From Plantago major (taxonomy: Eukaryota > Streptophyta > Magnoliopsida > Lamiales > Plantaginaceae), in contig CM048841.1 in assembly GCA_026545765.1 (NCBI GenBank), positions 70,492,217 through 70,556,216 of the forward strand: a DNA stretch of 64,000 bases, read 5' to 3'. The translations under genes and the position numbers were made by a program. This document shows, piece after piece, positions 1 to 9,550 of the stretch; the first letter of the stretch is position 1, and the number at the start of each line of letters is the position of its first letter. The notes under the pieces are model-generated. The model was not told where the DNA came from. It did no database searches and saw only the letters and a list, made by a program, of their open reading frames with translations.

Positions 1-145
1 AATCTAGATGAAATCATGAGGCATGTTTATGGTCGGTATGTTTCTGCATTTGAAGCTATATGGAGCATATTTGAATTTCCCATACATCACAGTTGAGAGG
101 CTATCATTCCACTTGGAGGGTTAGCAAAATGTGAACATTAAAGAT
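1..145 (+). pseudogene. Helitron Rep/helicase fragment 1 (Helitron-like N-terminal domain)
   Basis: Reading frame 1 gives YVSAFEAIWSIFEFPIHH near codons 13-30. This matches the conserved 'RY(V/I)SA-EA-WRIF-FPLH' block of plant Helitron Rep/Hel proteins. An in-frame TGA follows where the family has the next conserved block, so the copy is degenerate. The fragment runs to base 145, where retrotransposon Tat-1 begins, and AAGAT (141-145) is repeated after that element. The upstream part of the protein lies beyond the left edge. Confidence 0.7.
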
Positions 146-1081
146 TGTTGATACGAAAATATGTCCAATCCGTCATGAGAGCCCTTAGAACAAATCCTAA
201 GGCGTCCTAAGTCATCTAATGGATCCGAGACATATTGGTCCGAGCCAACGGTCCAATCCGGGCAGACCCACCATGGTCCGACCCACCCTAGAAGAGAAGA
301 ACAAAGGATCTAAAGCTTACTAGGTCCGACCCAGGGATCTCAGGTCCGACCCACCTGGGTCCGAGCCTCTCTAGGAAAGGAGGCATAGTACTTGAACAGT
401 ACTGGGTCCGACCCAGGGCCTCAGATACGGACGATCACTCGGATCCAACATGACAATTTCACAGGCAACCAAGTAGACAGGCACCAGAGAGTAGGGGGTC
501 CGAACCATAAGGTCCGAATCGGAAGAGTTGGGCAGGCTTAGAGGACTTCCTCATCTGACAGCCCAATGCGGTCCGGACCAGGCGTCCGGACCAACCTCTT
601 TGGACCTCGGGCCTCGGCAGACTATGTCATACCCTCCAAAACTCCTAATCATGACTAAACTACCCCTAAAAGCCCAAAATGGCATGGGCTAGGTATCATT
701 ATTGGGCCATGGGCCTAGATGTGACTTGGTGGCTCAACCGGAGCCCTACACTTGGCGCGATCTTAAAGAAGCCTTTCACTTTGAGGAAACCTTATATATA
801 GGGGCACATATCCCCATGCAAAGGGAGGCGATATTACGAACTTAATCTCGAACAGTATACAGAGTAGATCTCCAGTCTCTCTCAAGTGAAGTCTTATACC
901 GGTTTGACACTTGGCAAACCGGATCCTAACCCCCCCTCCAAGCCTCTTGCGCAGGTTCTCACCAAGTGCACAGTGGAAGATTCTTACCCGTTGGTTCTTA
1001 CGTAGTAGGGAAGATATCGTCTGGAGCATAACCTAGGCAATTGAAATAATACTAAGTGTTTGGGGAACTATACCCTCAACA
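146..1081 (+). repeat. 5' LTR of Tat-1
   Basis: Begins TGTTGATACG and ends CCCTCAACA; the copy at 13804-14741 is nearly identical. The U3 part is packed with copies of a GGTCCGACCC-like motif. A TATA box (TATATATA, 793-800) should drive the genomic transcript. Confidence 0.95.
793..800 (+). promoter_or_regulatory. LTR TATA box of Tat-1
   Basis: TATATATA followed by GGGGCAC, about 280 bp before the LTR end. The same position in Tat-2 (16235-16242) and Tat-3 (32611-32618, TATAAATA) also holds a TATA box, so this is the likely promoter of the sense transcript. Confidence 0.6.
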
Positions 1082-1101
1082 TTTTAGCACCGTCTGTGGG
1101 A
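1082..1101 (+). other. Primer-binding site of Tat-1 (mutated)
   Basis: Directly after the LTR. The intact form in Tat-2 is TTTTGGCGCCGTCTGTGGGA; its TGGCGCCGT part resembles the site complementary to the 3' end of plant tRNA-Asp. Tat-1 has TAGCACCGT, two G-to-A changes, which would weaken priming. Confidence 0.6.
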
Positions 1102-1133
1102 ATTCGATACAAAAAGTTCCATTCTCTTCGGTA

Positions 1134-3052
1134 ATGGCCAGGACAAGAAAGTCAGCAAGAACCAACGCCACTGCAATTGGAACACCTGCTCCAAGGCAAA
1201 GAGGTAGACCTCCTAGGAGGGGAAGGGTGGCAGAATCTCCACCAAGAGATGCAAGGGACTATCCAAGCGACGACCGTACTGCTAGTCTATCCTCAGATGA
1301 GGAAAGAGCCGCTGATCCACCAATAAGAACCCATGAGCTCGGGATCGAAGGACAACTTCCTCCGCCTGGAACACACGGTCCTCTCCCAGGAAGAAACTTT
1401 ACTCTTCCAAATGGGCAGATCATTCGTCCCAGTGAGTTCGGGATGAATGATAATCAGTTTGGTCTCTTACTCACCACTATACAAGGATGCTTTGGATCAA
1501 ACAACCTCCAACCTCCTCAGCCCACTCCTCATCTGGAAAGTCCAAGACAAGCTGAACCCGCACAATCGAGGAATGAGCATAGTCCTATTCAACTAGGGGA
1601 ACAAGTTCAAGAAGAAGATCTAAGGAACCTTCTCAACAGGAGAGGCGCTGCTTCTAACGAACAGCGAGAGAGAAGTCCAGTAAGACCTCGGGCGGATGAT
1701 GTTGGGACTAGTCGACGTGGAGCACAGCAACACGCACCAAGAGATCATGTGGCGGAAAGTATCTCAATAGTACCTCTCAATGACCTTCCTCCAGATGTGG
1801 CTATCAACCCTAGAACTGGTGAAAAGTTGACTGCTGAGCAGATTTACCTCCAACAAAAGGCTTTAGAAACACAAATTGCAACTCTAAGCAAGATGGTGAA
1901 GGCACATGAGAAGGTGACCCTTAGAGCTCCCAATCCGCTATGTGATGAGATCAGAAAGGAAAGGAAACGCCCCGATTCCACCATTCCAAACCTTGAACAC
2001 TATTATGGAGATACTTGTCCCGTCGGTCACCTTACTAGATACGAGAGTAACATGGAGACCAATGGCTTGAATGATAATATGAAGGCTCTCAACTTTTCCA
2101 CTACCCTCTTCGGGGAAGCAATGGATTGGTGGACCTCACTGCCCAACGGCTGCATAAAGTCCTTTTCTGACATTGCTTCCCTCTTCTTGAAAAGATTTGA
2201 GAAAGCAAAGAAGAGGAAGAGGTCAGTCGAGCATCTGGCGGGAGTAATCCAGAAGGAGCATGAGGATCTTAGAACCTTTCTTGACCGCTTCAATACTGAA
2301 GTACGCCAAGTAGAGCCTCATAGCATCAAGGAGCGGGTCCACACCTATATGCTAACACTTACAATGAGGACCTCAGGAAAAAACTTTCCAATGAACAAAT
2401 CACGACTGAAAAGTACTTGGAAGATATTTGTGAAGGAGTCTTGTATGGAGAAGAGTATCGAAGAAATGTTCCAATAAGAGCAGGAGCTAGAAAAGGGAAA
2501 GAGCCAGTACGACAGGAGCCTCCTCCTCGTCAGGGAAAGTTTGAACAAAAAAGGGAACTTAGAGATAAGAGAGAGTTCCGTAGAGAAAGAACTCCACCAA
2601 GGAGATACCCCGAGTATACTCACCTCAACAGACCGAGATCCGACATCTTGGCTTCAATCGTTGAGAAAAACTTGGACATACAATGGCCAAAACCTACAAG
2701 GAGTAACAAAAAGAACAAAGCTTCAAAGGACTGCTGTAGGTTCCATAAACAAAAAGGTCATTCAACGGAGGACTGTGTCCAGTTGAAAACGAAAATAGAA
2801 GGGATGATAAGAAGTGGAAAACTGAAGGAACCAATGTATGAAGAAGAACCTTCCAGACACCAGAAGAATGAACAAAGAAGGGAAGAGCGTGGTTCGGAAC
2901 CTCCGGCAGGCTCCTTACCGCCTCCTCCGGCAGAGATCCCGCCTCAGCATGCCCAAAGATACCGAGGGTACCACGATAATATGGAGATGGAAAACCTCCC
3001 CTATAGCGGAGTTATCAACGCCATTGTGGGGGGACCGACTGGTGGAGACAGT
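1134..3052 (+). pseudogene. gag: Tat-1 gag (capsid/nucleocapsid part of Gag-Pol), frameshifted
   Basis: Gag forms the particle shell. The start at 1134 (MARTRKSARTNATAIG) is chosen because all three Tat copies share it. A basic, proline-rich N-terminus is followed by a Retrotrans_gag-type core (DWWTSLPNG with a following FLKRFEKAKKRKR, about 2125-2225). A zinc knuckle lies near 2733-2777 with spacing C-X2-H-X4-H-X4-C (CRFHKQKGHSTEDC) instead of the usual CCHC. A single missing base near 2340, against Tat-2 and Tat-3, shifts the frame, and reading resumes at about 2341 in the next frame. A TGA at 3053-3055 replaces a CGA codon seen in the other copies. In Tat-3 gag continues into protease in the same frame, so a Gag-Pol fusion is the ancestral state. 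Confidence 0.9.
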
Positions 3053-3055
3053 TGA

Positions 3056-5254
3056 AATGCAAGGGAAAGGACCGCACAACACTTGAGGAACAATGATAGA
3101 GCATATGCTCCTTCAGCCCTGAAGGGCACAAACGCCATCACCTTTGACGATAGCGAAATTGCCGCACCAACGTCTGGTGGAGGAGATCTCAAGGACCCCG
3201 ACGTTCCTTTGGTTGTTTCTCTGGTCATCGCCACTTACAAGGTCAACAAGGTACTTGTCGACACAGGAAGTTCTTCCAATGTCATCTCCAAAAGGACTGT
3301 GGAGCAAATGCACTTGGGACAGATTCAATATGGGCGTGTGTAAACTTCTTTGGTGGGTTTTGGAGGATCTATAGTACGTCCCATTGGGAGCGTACCACTA
3401 CAAGTCTCTATGGGCACCTTTCCGACAAGAGTGACTGAGACAATCCTCTTTGTGGTGGTCGATAGCACCTTCGACTATAATGTGATCCTGGGCCGACCAG
3501 GACTTAACCAATTAAGGGCAATCGCCTCTCCCCTGCACAACAGGGTAAAGTTCCCAACCCCAAACGGCGTGGGAGAAGAAGTGGGCAATGTCAGAGAAGC
3601 CTGGGAATGCTACATCATGTCGACCAGAGGAGCCACGATGCCGTGCTTCGGTCACTAAGAGACCCAGGAGTCCTCCTCCTGTGGCTCTTACCCCACTAAA
3701 GGAAGAAATTGGTGTTGGGTCGCTCAGGGAAAAGTTCCCCAAGACTGCCAGGATAGAACCTCATGAAGCCTTGAAAGAGGTTCAGTTGATCGAGGGGAAC
3801 TTGGAAAAGACAACTCGGATTGGAACGAAGATGAGCACGGAAGTAGAGATGAAGCTCATCACATGCCTTCGAGACAATCACGATATCTTTTCCTGGAGCA
3901 CCGATGATCTTAAGGGGATAGACCCGAGGATCGCAGTTCACCGTCTGAACATGTATCCAACGGTAAAACACATCCGGCAGAAGAGGAAAGACTTTGGACC
4001 CGTTGAAGATGCTATTATAGCAGAAGAGGTGAACAAGTTAATGAAGCAGGACACATTGAAGAAGTCAGATACTCTGACTGGGTTTGTAATGTGGTCCTCG
4101 TCCAGAAGGCCCCAGGAAAGTGGAGAATGTGTAATGACTTCACTAGACTCAACAAGTTTTGCCCAAAGGATCCGTATCCACTACCTCGCATAGACCAACT
4201 GGTAGATTCTACTGCAGGATGTGCGCTCCTGAGCTTCATGGACGCATATCAGGGCTTCTATCAAATCAGGATGGCGCAAGAAGACGTCAAGAAGACGGCC
4301 TTCTTCGCAGCAGGAGGGGTTTATTACTCAAGGTCATGCCATTTGGTCTCAAGAATGCAGGCGCTACATACCAACGACTGGTAAACAAAATGTTCAAGGA
4401 AGAGTTGGGTAAAACTATGAAGTTTATGTGGACGACATGCTTGTGAAAGCAAGACTGAAGAGGAGCATATTGAACATCTCAACAATTGCTTTTCCATTCT
4501 TCGGAAATATGGAATGAAGTTGAACCCTGAGAAGTGTACGTTCGGAGTAAAGGGAGGAAAGTTTCTTGGCTACATGGTCACGGAAAGAGGCATTAGTGCA
4601 AACCCAGAGAAAATAAAGGCAATCTTGGACTTACCACAACCAAAGACCATCAATGAGGTTCAGAAGCTCTTGGGGAGGGTGATGGCACTAAGCCGTTTTA
4701 TCTCCAAGTTCGCCGAGAAAAACCTTCCCTTCTTTAGAATTCTAAGCAAAGGAGACAAGTTTGAGTGGTCAAAGGAGTGTGAAGAGGCCCTGGATAACTT
4801 GAAAAAGTACCTCCTCTCACCACCTCTCCTGTCTAAACCAATAGAAGGTGAACCTCTTTACCTCTATCTAGCTACTACTGATGAAGCAATGAGTTCTGTG
4901 CTGGTGCGAATACAATGCAACGACCATTTACCAATCTACTACTTGAGCAAGGCCCTTGTGGGCTCTGAGGCCAGATATGTCAAGATCGAGAAGCTCGCCT
5001 TCGCACTGGTTTACACTGCACGACGACTAAAGCCTTACTTCAAATCTCACCGGATCGTGGTCCTCACCAATGAACCACTCAAACATGTCCTAGGGAAGCC
5101 AGACCAGTCAGGGCGCTTGTCCAAGTGGGCAATTGAATTAAGTGAATATGATATCGGGTATCAGGCTCCATCGGCCAAGGCACAAGTTCTTGCCGATTTC
5201 CTGGTTGATTACCCAGAAGAAACAGAAGAAGGAACCCAAAGACCACAAGTGTGA
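3056..5254 (+). pseudogene. pol: Tat-1 pol part 1: protease, reverse transcriptase, RNase H (multiply frameshifted)
   Basis: The aspartic protease active site DTGSSSNV is at about 3260-3283. RT blocks run about 3840-4620 and include the catalytic YVDD at about 4424-4435. The connection and first RNase H follow to about 5200 (LATTDEAMSSVL, LAFALVYTARRLKPYF). Against Tat-2 and Tat-3 there is a TAA at 3341-3343 and single-base losses near 3640, 4045, 4322, 4418 and 4446. A five-base loss near 5232 brings the frame to TGA at 5252-5254. RT is therefore present in fragments only. The following RNase H/integrase frame is open. Confidence 0.9.
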
Positions 5255-7212
5255 GCCATGTCATGATCACACAAGTAAAAGACGATGAGAAAGCAAAGGA
5301 AGGAAGGCCTAAAGAGACACAGAAGATTGATTTCCAGCTTTGTACTGAGTATCAGCAACCCATGGATGATTCACTCAGGGTGAGGCACATGTTCCTCCTA
5401 GATGAAGTGCCTGATACTTCAACACTTGCATCTTCCGACAAGAAGCAAGAGGATAGAAAGATGCCCCCTGTTGCTGAGGAAAGCGAATCGAGAAACAAAG
5501 ACTGTTGGACATTACAAGTGGATGGATCGTCTACTGGACGGTTAGGAGGAATAGGAATCTTTCTTGAAAGTCCTGAAGGAGCCAAACTGGAATATGCCAC
5601 CACTCTCAACTTTAAAGTGAGAAACAATGAGGCTGAGTACGAGGCACTCCTCACTGGCCTAAGGATGGCAAGAGCTCTTCAGGTGAAGAGGATCAAGGCT
5701 TGCACAGATTCACAGCTTGTGCAATCTCAGTTCTCCGGATCCTTTACCGCCAAAGGACCTAATATGATCAAGTACCTGGAGCTCCTCAAGAAAGAGACTG
5801 AGCACTTTGAAGAATTCACTCTTGACCAAATCCACAGAGAATGGAACGAGAAGGCTGACGCCCTCTCCAAGTACGCCTCAACCCTAGGAGCTTTGGACAC
5901 AAGAAGCGTCATCCTAATGACCCGCACGGACTCCTACTTGACTAGCTCCAATGGGCTAGTCTTCCTCCTAAACACGGAAAAGAGCTGGATGACTGATATA
6001 TTCCACTACCTCAAAGATGGTTCTCTACCTTCAGATCCTAGAGAAGCAAGAAGGATCCTATGTCGTGCCAATAGATACTTCATCTTGGGAGAGGATCTCT
6101 ACAAAAAATCCTTCACCGACACCCACTTGAGATGTTTGGATCCCCAGGAAGCGAAAACAGTAATGGAAGAGATCCACGCTGGGAGTTGTGGAAGTCATTC
6201 AGGAGGAAGAACCTTAGCACAGAAGATCATAAGACAAGGATACTATTGGCCCACCATTGACGCCGACGCTGCCAATTTCGCCCGCGCCTGTGAAGACTGC
6301 CAATACTACGCTAACATACCACACCGTCCAACCAACCCTATGATTCCGTCAATCATAGCATGTCCATTTGATCAATGGGGCATAGACATAGTTGGCCCAT
6401 TCCCACGCGGAACCCATCAGAAGAAGTTCTTGATCGTGGCAGTGGAATACTTCACTAAGTGGGTTGAGGCAGAGGCAGTTTCGACCATCACTGAAAGCAG
6501 GGTACGAACATTCATCTGGAAGAACATCATCTGTCGTTTTGGACTTCCAAGAGTTCTAGTGTCAGATAATGGAGCTCAATTCTCTGGGGCAAAACTGAAG
6601 GAGTGGCTTCAATCTTTCAAGATAGAACAGCGCTTCACTTCCATTGGCCACCCCCAGGCTAATGGTCAAGTAGAAGCCATCAACAAGACCATCGTCAAGA
6701 TCCTGGAGAAAAGGTTGAGGACCTCTCAAGATAGTTGGGCAGATGATCTCGACGCGGTCCTTTGGGCACATAGGACGACGACTCGGACTTCCACACAAGA
6801 GACGCCTTTTTCCCTTGTCTATGGATCCGAAGCAGTCATTCCTTCGGAAGTAGCAGTGGAAACCCAAAGGATCCAGCAATACAACCCAATTGATAATAAA
6901 GTCGCAAGGATCTATGACCTTGAGCTCCTCGAAGACAAACGAAGCAAAGCACTGGCTAACATCCTCCGATACCAAGCTATGACCGCTCAAGCCTACAACA
7001 AGCGGGTCTTCCCAAAGGATATACAAGTCGGAGATTTGGTCCTCAGAAGAGCTGATATTTTAAGCAACATTGGGAAACTTAAGCCCAAATGGGAAGGACC
7101 GTACAAAGTTACTGGAGCCAGAATCAATGGAAGCTTTGAGCTAGAAGACGACCAAGGCCGAGCCCTGAAGAGAACATGGAATGCTAAGAATTTGCAGAAG
7201 TTCTATGCTTAG
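5251..7212 (+). CDS. pol: Tat-1 pol part 2: second (archaeal-type) RNase H plus integrase, 653 codons open
   Basis: Open throughout, though originally an internal part of Gag-Pol; its upstream ATG is probably not a true start. Around 5500-5890 lies a second RNase H (WTLQVDGSSTG; NNEAEYEALL; TDSQLV; REWNEKADALSKYA), the extra domain known from plant Tat elements. Integrase follows: an H-H-C-C zinc domain about 6177-6310, catalytic Asp at 6385 and 6565, Glu at 6673 (D-D-35-E), and a C-terminal DNA-binding region ending KNLQKFYA. It cuts and joins element DNA to the host. This is the best-kept integrase of the three Tat copies. Confidence 0.9.
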   Translation: MSHVMITQVKDDEKAKEGRPKETQKIDFQLCTEYQQPMDDSLRVRHMFLLDEVPDTSTLASSDKKQEDRKMPPVAEESESRNKDCWTLQVDGSSTGRLGGIGIFLESPEGAKLEYATTLNFKVRNNEAEYEALLTGLRMARALQVKRIKACTDSQLVQSQFSGSFTAKGPNMIKYLELLKKETEHFEEFTLDQIHREWNEKADALSKYASTLGALDTRSVILMTRTDSYLTSSNGLVFLLNTEKSWMTDIFHYLKDGSLPSDPREARRILCRANRYFILGEDLYKKSFTDTHLRCLDPQEAKTVMEEIHAGSCGSHSGGRTLAQKIIRQGYYWPTIDADAANFARACEDCQYYANIPHRPTNPMIPSIIACPFDQWGIDIVGPFPRGTHQKKFLIVAVEYFTKWVEAEAVSTITESRVRTFIWKNIICRFGLPRVLVSDNGAQFSGAKLKEWLQSFKIEQRFTSIGHPQANGQVEAINKTIVKILEKRLRTSQDSWADDLDAVLWAHRTTTRTSTQETPFSLVYGSEAVIPSEVAVETQRIQQYNPIDNKVARIYDLELLEDKRSKALANILRYQAMTAQAYNKRVFPKDIQVGDLVLRRADILSNIGKLKPKWEGPYKVTGARINGSFELEDDQGRALKRTWNAKNLQKFYA

Positions 7213-7497
7213 GATAACACTTTGAGATTAGACTACGATAGTTATCAAAGTTTTTTGTCATTATCCTTAAACAGGCCTCGAAGCCCCCAAGTTGTATTTT
7301 GATTTCCGTCAAGTCAATACAACTTTGCTTTAATAACACATCTTCATTCCGCTCGAGTCAAGTCCTTCGAACTCCCATGACCGACTGAATCACAAGCAAA
7401 GTCACCTAGCTGTTCGTTTCGGGTCTAACTTGCACACCGATCCGAGCAAGCTTAACACAACGAAACAGGAAGACAACGATAAAAAAAACAAGCAAAT

Positions 7498-7503
7498 TTT
7501 ATT
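7498..7503 (-). terminator. Probable poly(A) signal of the Tat-1 antisense gene
   Basis: TTTATT on the + strand is AATAAA on the reverse strand. Tat-3 has AATAAA at the corresponding place (47778-47783). It lies about 2 kb past the stop codon, so the 3' UTR would be long; this is inferred. Confidence 0.4.
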
Positions 7504-8765
7504 TAAAGAAAGGATCAAGTTACAAAGAGAAGAGCCCGAAGAGCCCTGTCCGAGCTTACAAAGACAACAAGCGCCTATTCTAGTTAACTCTCCTACTTTT
7601 CCAAAAGCAGCATCTTTGGAAGAACGATCTTGTACCTCCGAGCGCCTATAGGAACGAGCCCGATTCGGTCGTGATCGATTCTACACCTTCGCACATTCCA
7701 GATAAAGTTCAACTTTCCACAAAATAAGTTCAACTCCCAGATATCATGGAGTTCCCTTCGGACAACCTAGCATCTGGAAGCGAACGACCAGGATAATCGG
7801 GGCCATTCGAGACACCCCGATAGAATGCTTCACGACCTCCGAACGGAAGAAACGGTTCCGAAGCAAGCAAGCAAGTATCACCACGACAATCCGGATCGTC
7901 TCCTACCAGATACTACAGTGAATCCTTCTCGAATTACTCAAGTATTTGGAAGGGAACGACCCGGATAATCAGAACGATCCAAGTCACTCCGGAAGCATCC
8001 ACCGAGTCGACTCTCAACAAGATCGGCAATGTCAGGAACTCTGTTTCAGAATTGTAAGTTACCCCCCGGGCCTTCAATTCTGGAACAAAGTTTCCGATAC
8101 AATGAAGCTGCTAGGACACGGACCAACGGACATTTTTCATATGGCTAGCTCACGATGGCTTGTAGCTCCGATCCCCAACAAGATCGGCATTATCAGGAAC
8201 TCCCTTCCAGAATTGCAAGTAGCCCCCCGGGCAATGAAGTTACCAATGAAACCGAACTGCTCGGTCATGCAACCACAAACCAACTTGAGGTCACCCCGAC
8301 CCTACGTCTATCCGGAAGACGAACATCTCCACGGGACAGCTTTGCTAGAAGGCCTTACAACATCCCGGACGGATCTTACACCGAACTTTGGAATACTGGA
8401 CGGGCTTCAACCAAACCAATCCCGTCGACTTGTCGTCCCCCGGATGTAGACTCAACGTGAAACGACTCGGATATGCCAGAAACTCATAAATTAATGATTG
8501 GGCAATCCCCCGTGCCATCGAACTAGTCTACCCCCTCCGGGGCTCAAGCTGTTGCTACAAACCACAGCCCCGGAGAAAGCAGATTAGTACGAGGATCCGA
8601 AGGAGCTTGCATCCGAACGACTTGACTTCATCGTCTCCAACATGGTCTGACCCGGAGAGATTTCCGAAACACTGGGAAACCTTTAAGAGGCAAGATCACG
8701 CATAGGGACAGTGGTGTAAACCCACTCGTCAGACGTCCGGACCTAGGATCCGGACCACTTATTAC

Positions 8766-8820
8766 TATAAAAGGGATGGAATGATCTAGCGAAAAGCCGT
8801 ACAATCCAGAGGTATATATA
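8766..8820 (+). promoter_or_regulatory. Conserved TATA pair in the Tat-1 spacer
   Basis: TATAAAAG (8766-8773) and TATATATA (8813-8820) sit about 45 bp apart and face the sense direction. Tat-2 (24450-24505) and Tat-3 (46308-46363, reverse) keep both boxes and the spacing. A transcript from here would run toward the 3' LTR, opposite to the antisense gene. The function is inferred from conservation only. Confidence 0.3.
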
Positions 8821-9550
8821 GAAGCAAGGAACTAATCAACAGCTTCCACGTGTCCCGTAAATGCCGGACATGGGCTTGGGCCTGGGCTTGGGCCTAGCAC
8901 GTGGGCCTGACAATTAGGCTGCTATTGGGCCAACCTAGACACCCGTTCGGATGTGATAGTCCGAGGCTGACATGATGACCCCCGAGCCAATTTGTAGCGA
9001 GTTACTCAACTTTTATATTGGGTTTACTCTTTTATCAACTTCTCACAAGTCAACACGGTTCGGAACAGTACACCAAATCTCTATGGATCGGATATATGGG
9101 AAACAACCTAGTCCTACTTATTAGAATCTGGATAAACCAACCCTATCTATACAATAGGAACTACGACTCGGACGGGCACTGCCTCCGACCAACCCAAATA
9201 TTATCCATCAAGGAACTTTGCTTAAAAAGAGTTCATTTTAGAACGAGTTTGGCCTCATGGACTCGGACACACTATCCGAACAGACCGAACCAAACCGAGT
9301 CAATGGAACTTGTTATCGATCTATTTTACGAAGTCAACGCACAAAGGGAAGACATGCATTCGGAAGAGCAATAACACAGGCCAAAAAGATATGTATTCGG
9401 ACAAGGAGCATAAACAACCAATCAAGTTGAAATTCAAGGAAATCAATACAAATAGAAGCAATCAGCAAAAGAAGTACATTGTTCCAAGGACCGAAAGGCC
9501 ACAATTACAAAACGACCGAGGCATACCCCGTTTTCTTCCCACCGCTCGAA

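Larger units (their letters stand above)
7213..9550. other. Noncoding spacer of Tat-1 between pol and the antisense gene
   Basis: No convincing coding sequence. It holds the likely poly(A) signal of the antisense gene (7498-7503), a tandem duplication of about 160 bp (units starting near 8021 and 8182, also present in Tat-3), a perfect 10-bp stem CTCCGGGGCT/AGCCCCGGAG (8535-8544 and 8566-8575), and a conserved TATA pair (8766-8820). The short open frames at 7430-7651, 7946-8460 and 9018-9618 show no family features. Confidence 0.6.

Noticed and set aside
6562-7026. 154-codon reverse-strand open frame over the integrase
   Set aside because: A shadow of the integrase frame; no family features, and it is not comparable to the real antisense gene.
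7946-8460. Possible small genes in the Tat-1 spacer
   Set aside because: The frames are not conserved in Tat-2 or Tat-3 and overlap a tandem duplication.
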